From DATGEP01 sp035310125 (GTDB taxonomy: Bacteria; Chloroflexota; Ktedonobacteria; Ktedonobacterales; JADMIN01), in contig DATGEP010000203.1 in the NCBI GenBank assembly GCA_035310125.1, forward strand, positions 1 to 46,712: a DNA stretch of 46,712 nt, in the 5' to 3' direction. The notes below the pieces were generated by a model. The model was not told where the DNA came from, searched no databases, and was given only the letters and a program-made list of their open reading frames with translations. Numbering within the stretch: position 1 is the first letter of the stretch; every line of letters begins with the position of its first letter. Below are positions 6,923 through 15,138 of the stretch, one piece after another. Position numbers and translations under genes: made by a program.

Positions 6923-7264
6923 TCAACCAATACCAAGCTCCCACCGGGCATCTTCGGTCATACGCTCTGGTGTCCACGGTGGGTCATAGGTCAACGTCAC
7001 GTTGCACGCTTCGACGCCGGAGACCTCAGTGACGCGCCCTTCCACCTCCGCCATCACCTCTGGCCCCACCGGGCAGCCGATGGATGTGAGCGTCATGGTA
7101 ATGTCAACTTTTGGGCCTTCGAGTCGCACATGATATACCAGCCCGAGATCTACGATATTTACGGGAATCTCCGGGTCGTAACACTCCCTGAGCGCCGCGA
7201 ACACTTCGCTGGCCTCGATTGACGTTTCGCCGATAATCTCCGCCTGCTCGACGTCTTCCGCCAT
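6923..7264 (-). CDS. MIP18/SufT-family iron-sulfur assembly factor (DUF59)
   Basis: A 113-residue DUF59 protein. The family core DPEIPVNIVDLGLVY (about 30-44) and the TMTLTSIGCP stretch with the conserved Cys64 are present, followed by the TYDPPWTPERM segment typical of SufT-like members. Such proteins help mature Fe-S clusters and work with the SUF system. No suf genes are in the window. A strong promoter (7351-7379) lies just upstream, and the leader contains competing hairpins (7280-7314). AAGGAG is well placed before ATG 7264. Several Fe-S proteins are encoded nearby (Rieske, MoaA, radical SAM), but no operon link exists. Confidence 0.9.
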   Translation of the reverse strand: MAEDVEQAEIIGETSIEASEVFAALRECYDPEIPVNIVDLGLVYHVRLEGPKVDITMTLTSIGCPVGPEVMAEVEGRVTEVSGVEACNVTLTYDPPWTPERMTEDARWELGIG

Positions 7265-7279
7265 GCCACTGCTCCTTAA

Positions 7280-7298
7280 CGGCGGACCCTGTCCGCCG
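7280..7298 (-). promoter_or_regulatory. Stem-loop in the sufT-like leader
   Basis: An 8-bp perfect stem, CGGCGGAC-AGG-GTCCGCCG on the minus strand, ends 3 nt before the AAGGAG ribosome site. An upstream AACGGCG segment (near 7308-7314) can pair with the same 3' arm (CGCCGTT), so two mutually exclusive structures are possible. Confidence 0.5.
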
Positions 7299-7350
7299 CG
7301 CTACGCCGTTTTCGTATTCCAGGCGAATGCCAGGACTCTCGCCGCACCTC

Positions 7351-7379
7351 ACTATACCGCGAATTCACTGTTGGGTCAA
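7351..7379 (-). promoter_or_regulatory. Sigma-70-type promoter for the SufT-like gene
   Basis: -35 TTGACC (7374-7379), 17-nt spacer and -10 TATAGT (7351-7356) on the minus strand. The -35 box overlaps the stop codon of the Nudix gene, so the SufT-like gene can be transcribed independently. Confidence 0.7.
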
Positions 7380-7945
7380 AGCGCGGCGATCAGTGAGGCG
7401 AGCTTGCCGGCCAGCTCCAGCTCATCCAGCACGTCGAGCGCGCAGAGCAACGCGGGCGTCATCGGCAGTGTCTGCTGGCGGCGACCGGAGCGTATCGCGG
7501 CGAGCGTGAAAAAGGCGCCGCCCGTGGTTTCCGTCGGGTGGAAGATAAACGGCCCATCACAGCGGCTGAGGAAGAGGGCGGTCATCTCCGTTTCAACCTG
7601 AGAGGCCACGAGCCGCTTATCGAGATATGTAAGCTGGAGCGTGACTCCTAACTCTTCACGTACCTCGCGCTCGGCGGTTGCCGCGTAGCCATCGCCCGCC
7701 GCGACATGCCCCGATGCCGACGCGCAGTAATAGCCGGGGAAGAGATCTTTCGTTGGCGAGCGCCGCTGCAAGAGCAGACGGCCATCGGATGCGAAAACGA
7801 GCACCTGTACGCTCCGATGGAGCAACGCCGGGTCACGGTGCGCTTCGCCACGAAGCACGCGCCCGATCACTCGATCCTGCGCGTCTATGAGGTCGAAGAG
7901 CTCAGTAGGATCGTCTCCGCTCTGCTGATTGTCCATGGCTGCCAT
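7376..7945 (-). CDS. Nudix hydrolase (YfcD/IPP isomerase-like subgroup)
   Basis: A 189-residue Nudix protein. The Nudix box at about residues 79-101 starts GHVAAGD and ends REVREELGV. It matches Gx5Ex7REUXEEXGU except that the first Glu is Asp. The N-terminal part (ELFDLIDAQDRVIGRVLRGEAH...LHRSVQVLVF) is like the YfcD and isopentenyl-diphosphate isomerase-related Nudix proteins, whose usual substrates are nucleoside or prenyl diphosphates. The real substrate cannot be read from sequence. I place the start at ATG 7945 (or 7936); an upstream TTG at 7981 would nearly abut the stop of the CHAP gene (7985) but has no ribosome site. It lies downstream of the CHAP gene on the same strand. Confidence 0.88.
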   Translation of the reverse strand: MAAMDNQQSGDDPTELFDLIDAQDRVIGRVLRGEAHRDPALLHRSVQVLVFASDGRLLLQRRSPTKDLFPGYYCASASGHVAAGDGYAATAEREVREELGVTLQLTYLDKRLVASQVETEMTALFLSRCDGPFIFHPTETTGGAFFTLAAIRSGRRQQTLPMTPALLCALDVLDELELAGKLASLIAAL

Positions 7946-7984
7946 GCTGTCTCTCACTCGCCTCGCATCGCTTTTCCCCAAGGG

Positions 7985-10915
7985 TCAGGAGCTGGGCAGC
8001 GCGGTCGTCACGTCGAAGCTCTTGAAGAGCGGCACATTCAAGACGCCTGGCCCGGCGGCAATGAAAACGCCCCACTCAGTGAATCCGAGCGGCGCCACGC
8101 TGCTTGTCACCTGAGCGGGTGACGGTGTTCCAACGGCGGCGGCTGGCGTCGCCGCTATGGTGGCGGTCGGTGGCGCGGGTGTGAATGGGGTTGCGCTGGC
8201 CGTCGCGGAGCCGGATCCGGATGCGTGGTCACTGGAGGCACCGGCGATCCACTGTCCAACATCACTCCAGGCTTGCGCGTCCGCACTGTACGCGCCAGTG
8301 AAAGTCGCCGCCTGTCGCGTGACGCGCAGCCACACGAAACGCGCCGATGCGGGCAGCATCGCGGTGCGACTCACGCATGGCAACGCTTTGGCCTGAGTCT
8401 CCACACAGAGCACGACACGCTTGTCCTGGCCTATCGCAAGCGTCAGCCAGCTCCCGCCATCGAGATACAGCATCAGCCCGGCATGCACTCCGCTCCCGGC
8501 ATTGGGGAGCGACACCCGCACAGTGGCGCTGGCATCGCCAGGGAGCGCACCCTGTAGCAACGCCGCGCTGCCGCTGGAACCGGGCACGAGGCGCAGACCC
8601 GCCGTTGAATCGGTGGCTGTCGTACCGTCGCCAATCGCGACCCAGCCTGGATTTGCTGAAGTTGTATCGAGTGGGTCCGAGAATGCGGGCGCGGTAGCCA
8701 CCGCTCCGAGCTCTAGCCAGGTATTGGTGGACTCGCCGGTTACGGAGACCGTCGAGCTGTCAAATGAGATCAGCATCGAGGTGGCAGAAGTGATGCCGCC
8801 CACCAGGACGCTCGACGCTTGTGGAACCAACAGACTGCTCTCGCTAGCACCCAGCGGAAGCGCCACGCCGACTGTGCCGGTGGTCATTCCCGCCGGCAAC
8901 GACGAGAGGCGTGTCCAGGTGGGCGCCGCGATTAGATCGTGTGGATGCGCTGGAATGGCTATCTGCGCCTCGTAGGGCGCTTTTGCCGTCATCGCGTAGA
9001 GCGCAAGCTCCGCGGTGGCCCGCGAGGATGCTGGCACTGGCCTAGCCGCCCCAGATGCGGGCTGAATTGGCGTGACGGCACCCGCCACTAATGTCGAAAC
9101 TGGTGCGGCCAGTGGAACGGTGTTGAGCACCCAGCCAGACGAGAATGCTGTCGAGCGGAGCCACCACACCTTGCCAGTGGAGTCGGACATGAGCACATCG
9201 AGCGGCGTATCGGGCCAAGAGCCGACCCAGGCTCTGGGATTCACGGTTTCTGGCGCGACCACCAGCCTACCGGTAAGCTGGACACCCGCCGGTTGTGAGC
9301 GAATGGTGATCCACTCACTCCAGGTCGCCGGAACCTGTACCGAGCCATCGCTGTTGAGCAGCGCAGGCTGCCACAAGCGCTCGTAGAGCCGCCCGTCTAC
9401 GCCGAGCGCCAGCAGCAGTGGTGAGCCGTTGCCAGGCGCGCCCGCGACCGCGAAACTGCCGGCAAGGGCGGTCGTCCCAGGATGCCCGATGAGCTGCCAC
9501 CCACCCGGCGACGCTGCCGGACCCGCACGCCACCACAAGTTGCCATCGGAGCCAACCGCCGCGACGGCAACGCCGCCCGCGTACGCGCTCGCCGCCGCTG
9601 ATCCGACCAGCTGTATAGCGCCGGGCATGCCCAGGTCAATCCACCAGACACCGAGTATGCCGGGCGAGGTGCGAGCGGCGTAGACATGCCCGTCCGTGGC
9701 GACGACGTAACTATAGCGTGAGCCATCGGAGAGCTGAACTAGCGCCGGAAGCTGGCCGGCAGTCAGGTGCGCGTTCGGCGGCGCCCCCAGGCTGCGCAGC
9801 TCGGCGTGCGGCGGCGCCTGGGTGTCAGCGGCCGCGAACGGGCTTGTCTGCGACCAGACGAGATCCGCGAGTGTGCCATCCTTTGTGATAACGGCCGCAC
9901 CAGCCAGGGAAGGAAGCCCGCCAGACATCTGCGTTGGGGCGGAAGGATTGGCAGGGGGAGTGGGAGCCGGGCGAGCGACATGCGTCGTCGTGCTTGGGAA
10001 GGTGCCATGATTCTTGACGGAGTGCAGCCAGCCGTATGTCGCACGCGAATTGCCCATCGTCCGCCGCCAGCGATACGTTGGCAGGTGCGTTTCGTGCTGG
10101 TTGGAGCCGCTGAGTATCCAGTGAGAGCCGACCTTCGTGAGCGCCATCGTGTCGCTGGGGTGATCGTCTGAGCCCCATTTCACATTTTGTTCCGCGGTAA
10201 TCACCACGCCGTTACGGACCGCGGCGACCACCGCGATATGGCCGCCATGCTCGCCATCCGTGCCTGCGGGTAGAGGCCGGCCCTGCGCGTCCACGTTGCC
10301 CCAGACGAGGATATCGCCGGGCACGGGCGCGTGATCCGACCCGTTTGGATACATGACGAAATCGGATGGATGATTCTGCGGCAGCCACAGGTCAGGCGCA
10401 TTGCCGTAGCCGGATCTGCCCCAATCGCCGACGCGATCGCCATACGCCCAGGCGGAGAAGCGAATAATCAGCTCGACGCACTGAAACGTCAGCCCGTAGC
10501 CATCGCTCGTGGCACGTCCGGGCGCGCAGCCGGTCTTTATCCAGTTGGCGGGCACGCGGTCGCAGCTCACATTCGCCCCATTGGGCGTGCTCGCGCTCAA
10601 CCCGTTGTCGCAGACATCTACGCCGAACCAACCACCGGGCGCATTGTGGCCGGGAAGAACGGTCCGCCCCCAGGATTTGCCGTTCGTCGCAGTAGGCGCA
10701 AGACCGGCCAGCGTCTCGCAGGTTGCCGACGGCGACACCCCCATATCCGGCGCCGCCTGAGCGCCCTGTACCGGGGCGATACCGAGCAAAGCCGTCAGCA
10801 ACAGCGCCAGTCCCATCACCGCCGCGACCATAGCGGGCGTCGTGGGCCTGTGAACGTGAAATCTGCGCTGCCCACCTCGCAGTGGGATCAACCGCGCGGC
10901 ATGTTTCCACCCCAT
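7985..10915 (-). CDS. Large secreted CHAP-domain protein with propeller-like and lectin-like modules
   Basis: A 976-residue exported protein. A basic N-terminus and hydrophobic stretch (about 28-50), followed by VQGAQA, form a signal peptide. The CHAP domain (about 75-300) has the catalytic Cys146 in FQCVEL, His226 in GGHIAVV and Glu242 in TAEQN, giving a Cys-His-Glu set typical of NlpC/P60-CHAP peptidoglycan amidases or endopeptidases. A Pro/Thr-rich linker follows. Then comes a long region (about 340-740) with recurring D-G-x-[LV]-[WY] motifs (SDGNLWWRAG, VDGRLYERLW, GKVWWLRST), suggesting a lectin-like beta-propeller. Residues about 745-895 look like a LamG/DUF1349-type jelly roll, and a Thr/Pro-rich tail ends the protein. 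I choose ATG 10915 (GAGG 8 nt upstream) over GTG 10924. The likely role is cell-wall remodelling, or an exported lysin aimed at other cells. Confidence 0.85.
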   Translation of the reverse strand: MGWKHAARLIPLRGGQRRFHVHRPTTPAMVAAVMGLALLLTALLGIAPVQGAQAAPDMGVSPSATCETLAGLAPTATNGKSWGRTVLPGHNAPGGWFGVDVCDNGLSASTPNGANVSCDRVPANWIKTGCAPGRATSDGYGLTFQCVELIIRFSAWAYGDRVGDWGRSGYGNAPDLWLPQNHPSDFVMYPNGSDHAPVPGDILVWGNVDAQGRPLPAGTDGEHGGHIAVVAAVRNGVVITAEQNVKWGSDDHPSDTMALTKVGSHWILSGSNQHETHLPTYRWRRTMGNSRATYGWLHSVKNHGTFPSTTTHVARPAPTPPANPSAPTQMSGGLPSLAGAAVITKDGTLADLVWSQTSPFAAADTQAPPHAELRSLGAPPNAHLTAGQLPALVQLSDGSRYSYVVATDGHVYAARTSPGILGVWWIDLGMPGAIQLVGSAAASAYAGGVAVAAVGSDGNLWWRAGPAASPGGWQLIGHPGTTALAGSFAVAGAPGNGSPLLLALGVDGRLYERLWQPALLNSDGSVQVPATWSEWITIRSQPAGVQLTGRLVVAPETVNPRAWVGSWPDTPLDVLMSDSTGKVWWLRSTAFSSGWVLNTVPLAAPVSTLVAGAVTPIQPASGAARPVPASSRATAELALYAMTAKAPYEAQIAIPAHPHDLIAAPTWTRLSSLPAGMTTGTVGVALPLGASESSLLVPQASSVLVGGITSATSMLISFDSSTVSVTGESTNTWLELGAVATAPAFSDPLDTTSANPGWVAIGDGTTATDSTAGLRLVPGSSGSAALLQGALPGDASATVRVSLPNAGSGVHAGLMLYLDGGSWLTLAIGQDKRVVLCVETQAKALPCVSRTAMLPASARFVWLRVTRQAATFTGAYSADAQAWSDVGQWIAGASSDHASGSGSATASATPFTPAPPTATIAATPAAAVGTPSPAQVTSSVAPLGFTEWGVFIAAGPGVLNVPLFKSFDVTTALPSS

Positions 10916-11021
10916 AACATCCACCTCTGCGCTGAATACTCACTGGCGTATCTTCGGGGATTGAGCGCGGCCTCCGCTCGCCGCGCGGAAGCATCTAGGG
11001 GTACGTTGTCGTGGCAATCGC

Positions 11022-11027
11022 AGTATA
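11022..11027 (-). promoter_or_regulatory. Possible -10 box upstream of the CHAP gene
   Basis: TATACT on the minus strand, about 107 nt before the CHAP start. A second -10-like TATACA lies 10 nt upstream. No good -35 is visible at 16-18 nt, so an activator or another sigma factor may be needed. I see nothing else in the 10916-11194 gap. Confidence 0.35.
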
Positions 11028-11194
11028 GCGGGTCTGTATAGGTGATGTGCATCCGTGATTTGGAGCAGTACCGGATCGAACCGAAGCTCCTCCTACAAGA
11101 GACGTGCGAGCGCGAGATGCTGTTACAGGAGTGGCCGGACCGTCCGGTTGATGCATCTGAATCCGGAGGCACAGCGCGGCTCCGGCATCGCGAG

Positions 11195-12100
11195 CTAGCT
11201 TGCCAGAAATCTAGCCGTATCACCCGACTCCAACTGGCTATTATCCCTCCCAAGGATGTAGCGCTCGATGGCCCAGGCAGCGCCATCTTCGCTGTTTGGC
11301 GGCGCTATCACCTTCGCGGCAGCGCGCGTGGGACGGCCACCATTTGCCATAGCCACGCCCAGCCCAACGGCGCGCACCATTGCCACATCGTTGATGCCGT
11401 CACCAACCGCCATCACCTGCTCCATCGAGATACCGAGGCGCGCGGTAAGTCGCGTGAGCGCTGTCGCCTTTGACGCCGTTGGCGAGAAGATCGTCAGCTC
11501 AGACGTTCCGTAGTTGCCAAACGGCAGGAACTGCCATCCGCAGGGGAGCTGGGAAATAGCGCGGGCGGCGGCTCGCAGGCGGCGGCGCTCGCCAAATACC
11601 ACAATGCGCAGCGGGTCACCGTGATTCCGGCAGAGATCGGCGATTGGCACTTCGGTCGCCTGGGATTGGTAGAGCGAAAGATACGAATCGGCTCTGCGGC
11701 TGTAGGGTACGCGCGGAGCGATGCGCAGATATTCGCCGCGTTTGTCGTGATGCTGAACAATGGGCCGCAGCCGATGCGCGGCGAGAATCTCGACTGCCTG
11801 CTGGCCAATGGCCGCGCTGAGTGGATCCAGGAAGAGCTCGCTGCCGGCGGGCCACGTGCGGACAAGCGCCCCATCATAGAGAATGAGTGACAGCGGAAAA
11901 CCGAGCGCCTCGGCCACCGAGGAAGCGCCTGCCAAGCGTCGCGAAGTAGCCAGCACGAGCGGTATGTGCGCCTCGTGGAGCGCACGCGCGGCGCGCAGCG
12001 TGCGCGGAGACAGACGACCATCCGGCCCAAGCAGTGTCCCGTCAATATCCGTCGCCATCAATTGATACGGCGGTTGCTTCCCGATCTTTTTCGCGGCCAC
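11195..12100 (-). CDS. HAD-superfamily hydrolase, Cof/YidA type
   Basis: A 301-residue HAD phosphatase with a C2-type cap. Motif I is DIDGTLLG with nucleophile D18 and acid D20; motif II is ATSRR (51-55); motif III Lys is K211 (SKATAL); motif IV is GDGINDVAM (D234, D238). This matches the Cof subfamily, which dephosphorylates sugar phosphates and cofactors such as FMN or PLP; the substrate is not predictable. The start is GTG 12100 with GGAGG 8 nt upstream. It follows a small membrane protein gene by 32 nt on the same strand. Confidence 0.92.
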   Translation of the reverse strand: MAAKKIGKQPPYQLMATDIDGTLLGPDGRLSPRTLRAARALHEAHIPLVLATSRRLAGASSVAEALGFPLSLILYDGALVRTWPAGSELFLDPLSAAIGQQAVEILAAHRLRPIVQHHDKRGEYLRIAPRVPYSRRADSYLSLYQSQATEVPIADLCRNHGDPLRIVVFGERRRLRAAARAISQLPCGWQFLPFGNYGTSELTIFSPTASKATALTRLTARLGISMEQVMAVGDGINDVAMVRAVGLGVAMANGGRPTRAAAKVIAPPNSEDGAAWAIERYILGRDNSQLESGDTARFLAS

Positions 12101-12132
12101 CCAAAAAACCTCCCACTTCTGCAGACCGCCAG

Positions 12133-12486
12133 CTATTGTGCCCGTTCGAGACGGCGCAGGTAGTGAACGGCAAGCGCGACCAGGAACATGACAACCAGTA
12201 TGACCGAAACTACTGTGAGAGCGGCATCAGCCCGCCCGCGCCACAGCGTGAAACTGGCGGCGCTCGGCACACCGCGCAGGTCGTGCGCCGTCTCCATTCC
12301 CGACACGAATAGCTCCGTCATGCCACTCGCGACGAACCAGAGCGCGATGAGCAGCAGCGCGAACATATTTGGCCGGCGCCAGGTGGAACGCGCCCACAGC
12401 CGCCACGCCACCACCCCGCCCACGACAAGCTGGGCGGCGCCGAAGATGAGCGATAACGTGAGGCTGGTTAGGGACGACGTAGGCAC
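12133..12486 (-). CDS. Small three-span membrane protein, unknown function
   Basis: A 117-residue hydrophobic protein with membrane segments at about 10-30, 41-63 and 87-110 and a basic C-terminal tail. No family motif is recognised. The start is a GTG at 12486 with no clear ribosome site, so the true start could differ. It sits 32 nt before the HAD phosphatase and probably shares its transcript. Confidence 0.6.
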   Translation of the reverse strand: MPTSSLTSLTLSLIFGAAQLVVGGVVAWRLWARSTWRRPNMFALLLIALWFVASGMTELFVSGMETAHDLRGVPSAASFTLWRGRADAALTVVSVILVVMFLVALAVHYLRRLERAQ

Positions 12487-12581
12487 ACCAACAATCGTAC
12501 GAATTTTGCTCTTCTCGTATCTTCGCGTGAAACAGGTGCCGTGTCAAGCGCGGAATGTGACGAGACTGTGCCGCGGCGTGC

Positions 12582-12587
12582 TATAGT
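12582..12587 (+). promoter_or_regulatory. Possible moaA -10 box
   Basis: TATAGT on the plus strand, 51 nt before the moaA ATG. Only a weak -35 (TGACGA, 18-nt spacing) is seen. No molybdenum-cofactor riboswitch fold was recognised in the leader. Confidence 0.4.
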
Positions 12588-12638
12588 GTGCACAGGAAGC
12601 AGCGACGGCACAGCGGAGCAGCTATATCGGAGGCGCGC

Positions 12639-13709
12639 ATGACAGACTACGGCGGCCGCCAGCAGGCAACAGCGGTACATCTGGACGCGGAAGACCTGGC
12701 ACGCATGCCGATGACCGGTCCGCTCGTGGACAGCTATGGGCGGCACATCAAGAACCTGCGGATCTCGGTGACGGACAAGTGTAACTTTCGCTGCGTCTAC
12801 TGCATGCCTGCCGAGGGATTGCCGTGGCTGCCTCGCGCCGAAATCCTCACGTATGAAGAGATCGAGCGCATCGTGCGGGTCGCCGCAGCGATTGGGATCG
12901 AGCAGATTCGTCTAACCGGCGGTGAGCCGACCGTTCGCCGTGAACTTCCCAGTCTGATTCGCATGCTCAAAGAGGTACCTGGGTTGCGCAGCTTGAGTCT
13001 CACCACGAATGGTGTGCTGCTCAACCGGCTCGCCGGCCCGCTTGCCGAGGCCGGTCTCACACGCATCAACGTCAGCCTGGATTCGCTGGTGCGCGAGCGC
13101 TTTGCCGAGCTAACACGTCGCGATGCCTTGAATCAGGTGCTGGCCGGGCTGGAGGCGCTGGAGGAGTATCCCAGCATCTCGCCGATCAAGATCAATGCGG
13201 TGGCAATGCGCAACTTTACCGAGTCGGAGGTCGTGGATTTCGCGCGGCTGGCGCGCCGCAAGCCCTACGTGGTCCGCTGGATTGAGTTCATGCCGCTGGA
13301 CGCCGATCAAATCTGGCGCAAGGAAGATATTTTGACCGGCGGCGAGATTCGCAGCCTCATCGAGGCTGAGTTTGGCCCGCTCGTACCGGTGATCGGCGCC
13401 GACAAATCGGAGACGGCGCGGCGCTACACCTTCGCGGACGGCATCGGCGAGGTCGGCTTCATCAATCCGGTCAGCGAGCCATTCTGCAAGGACTGTGACC
13501 GTATCCGTCTGACCGCCGATGGCCACCTGCGCACGTGCCTCTTCTCGCTGGAGGAGACGGACCTGCGCGCGATTCTCCGGTCTGGTGAGGACGATGAGGC
13601 GCTGGCGCGGGCGATGCGCATCGCCGTGTGGGGCAAAGAGCTCAAGCACTACATCAATGATACACGCTTCCGCCGGTCGTCCCGCTCGATGTCTATGATC
13701 GGCGGGTAG
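12639..13709 (+). CDS. moaA: GTP 3',8-cyclase MoaA
   Basis: A 356-residue radical SAM enzyme for the first step of molybdenum cofactor synthesis, converting GTP to 3',8-cyclo-GTP. The N-terminal cluster motif is C48-x3-C52-x2-C55 (CNFRCVYC), followed by the SAM-binding LTGGEPTVR segment. The second 4Fe-4S site is C283-x2-C286 ... C300 (CKDCDRIRLTADGHLRTC). The C-terminus ends in Gly-Gly, as needed for the activity of this enzyme. The ATG at 12639 has GGAGG 5 nt upstream; an upstream in-frame GTG at 12588 is rejected. Other moa/moe genes are absent from the window, so this copy stands alone. It is convergent with btuD. Confidence 0.97.
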   Translation: MTDYGGRQQATAVHLDAEDLARMPMTGPLVDSYGRHIKNLRISVTDKCNFRCVYCMPAEGLPWLPRAEILTYEEIERIVRVAAAIGIEQIRLTGGEPTVRRELPSLIRMLKEVPGLRSLSLTTNGVLLNRLAGPLAEAGLTRINVSLDSLVRERFAELTRRDALNQVLAGLEALEEYPSISPIKINAVAMRNFTESEVVDFARLARRKPYVVRWIEFMPLDADQIWRKEDILTGGEIRSLIEAEFGPLVPVIGADKSETARRYTFADGIGEVGFINPVSEPFCKDCDRIRLTADGHLRTCLFSLEETDLRAILRSGEDDEALARAMRIAVWGKELKHYINDTRFRRSSRSMSMIGG

Positions 13710-13752
13710 GCGCGCGGAAGGAAGCGCTCGACGGCCACACCTGGTAAGGACG

Positions 13753-15132
13753 TTAGCTCGCATCCGCTACAGTCGTGTTGGCTGGTGGCGCCGGGGCATC
13801 GAGCAAGAGCCGCACAACCTCCAGCGGTGACGACGCGCGCCGCGCGCCGCCCGCTACCAGCTCGCCGTACACCGCGACGCCACGGCCCGAGAAGTCGCGC
13901 TCGCGAATAGTCTCGATATCCAGGGGTGATGCATCGCGCGCTGGCTCGCCTGGTTCCAGGAGAATCACGTCCGTGCCCGCCCGCAGCGCATGGAGAGCAG
14001 CGTCGAGCAGCTCGACATTGCCGGGGCCTAGCGGCGCCGGACAGACGACGACGGACCGCGCCTCCGCCATGCGATCGCGCGCGGCGGCGAGTCCCTGTGG
14101 GGAGACGGGCGCGAATGGTGGCTCCGCGTAGCAGATGACGGCCAGCCTGCGCGCCAGGACATAATCGCTGTCCCCAACGTTCAATGGTCCCGCGCTAAAG
14201 GGTATGCCAGCATCGGCAAGCGCGCGCATCAACAGCTCGCCCGATCCGCCGCCCGCCAGCACATGCGCCATCTTCGGCGCTGATTCCGTGCCGCCAGCGA
14301 CCGCGATGGCGGTGGGTGCGGTTCCCGGTGGCAACACGCTGAGATGCTCTTCGCCGCGCAGGATGCCGACCTGAACAGGTATCTCATAGACGCGCTCCAG
14401 CAGCGAGGCATCGAGTACTCGCGCGGGTGGGCCATCGGCAATAACGCGCTGGTTGAAGAGAACCAGCCGGGGGAAATACCGGGCGGCGAGGTTAAGGTCG
14501 TGGAGCACGGCCAGGACGGTCAGGCCGCGCTCGCGATTCAGTCGTCGCAACAATTCGAGCACTTCGATCTGGTGCTTGATATCGAGATGCGCCGTCGGCT
14601 CATCCAGCAGCACCAGCCCCGCGTCTTGCGCCACAGCCAGCGCGAGCAGCGCGCGCTGGCGCTCGCCGCCGCTGAGCTCGTTGAATACGCGCTCGCCAAG
14701 CGCCTCCATCCCAGTGAGCGCAAGTGAGCGCTCGACCGCTGCCCGATCGCCAGTGTGAGCCAATCCCAGCCGGGAGCGGTGTGGCATGCGACCCAGCGCG
14801 ACGACCTCGCGCACAGTGTAGGCGAACTGGACGCTGAAATCCTGTGGCACCACGGCGATGCGCCGCGCGATCTCGCCACGCCGCAGCCGCGCGACGGCAT
14901 GCCCACCGAGCCACACACCTCCCGCACGGGGGCGCAGCACACCAGCCGCCAGCCTGAGCAGCGTTGATTTGCCGCCACCATTCGGCCCAATAAGCGCGAC
15001 CATCTCACCCGCCGCCAGCCCAAGTGTCACCTCGCGGACGACGAGCGACGCGGCGTAGCCGAAGCTAACCGCATCCAGGAGTAGCTCCGCTGTGGCAGCG
15101 GTCGCGGGACGTGCAACGGTGGGAGTGGACAT
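13753..15132 (-). CDS. btuD: Cobalamin ABC importer ATPase with C-terminal extra domain
   Basis: A 459-residue protein. The ATPase domain (about 16-255) has Walker A GPNGGGKST (49-57), signature LSGGERQR (153-160), Walker B LVLLDE (173-178) and H-loop His211, typical of the FecE/BtuD family. A second domain (about 287-447) begins HVLAGGGSGELLMRAL and continues through LNVGDSDYVLARRL and PLGPGN. Similar extensions occur on iron-complex/B12 ATPases of some other phyla, but I know of no assigned function. The gene is last in btuF-btuC-btuD, 6 nt after btuC, and is under the cobalamin riboswitch at about 17485-17735. Substrate assignment as corrinoid rests on that riboswitch. Confidence 0.93.
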   Translation of the reverse strand: MSTPTVARPATAATAELLLDAVSFGYAASLVVREVTLGLAAGEMVALIGPNGGGKSTLLRLAAGVLRPRAGGVWLGGHAVARLRRGEIARRIAVVPQDFSVQFAYTVREVVALGRMPHRSRLGLAHTGDRAAVERSLALTGMEALGERVFNELSGGERQRALLALAVAQDAGLVLLDEPTAHLDIKHQIEVLELLRRLNRERGLTVLAVLHDLNLAARYFPRLVLFNQRVIADGPPARVLDASLLERVYEIPVQVGILRGEEHLSVLPPGTAPTAIAVAGGTESAPKMAHVLAGGGSGELLMRALADAGIPFSAGPLNVGDSDYVLARRLAVICYAEPPFAPVSPQGLAAARDRMAEARSVVVCPAPLGPGNVELLDAALHALRAGTDVILLEPGEPARDASPLDIETIRERDFSGRGVAVYGELVAGGARRASSPLEVVRLLLDAPAPPANTTVADAS

Positions 15133-15138
15133 CGTAGC

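Noticed and set aside
12487..12638. Molybdenum cofactor riboswitch before moaA
   Set aside because: No conserved aptamer segments could be identified in the short leader.
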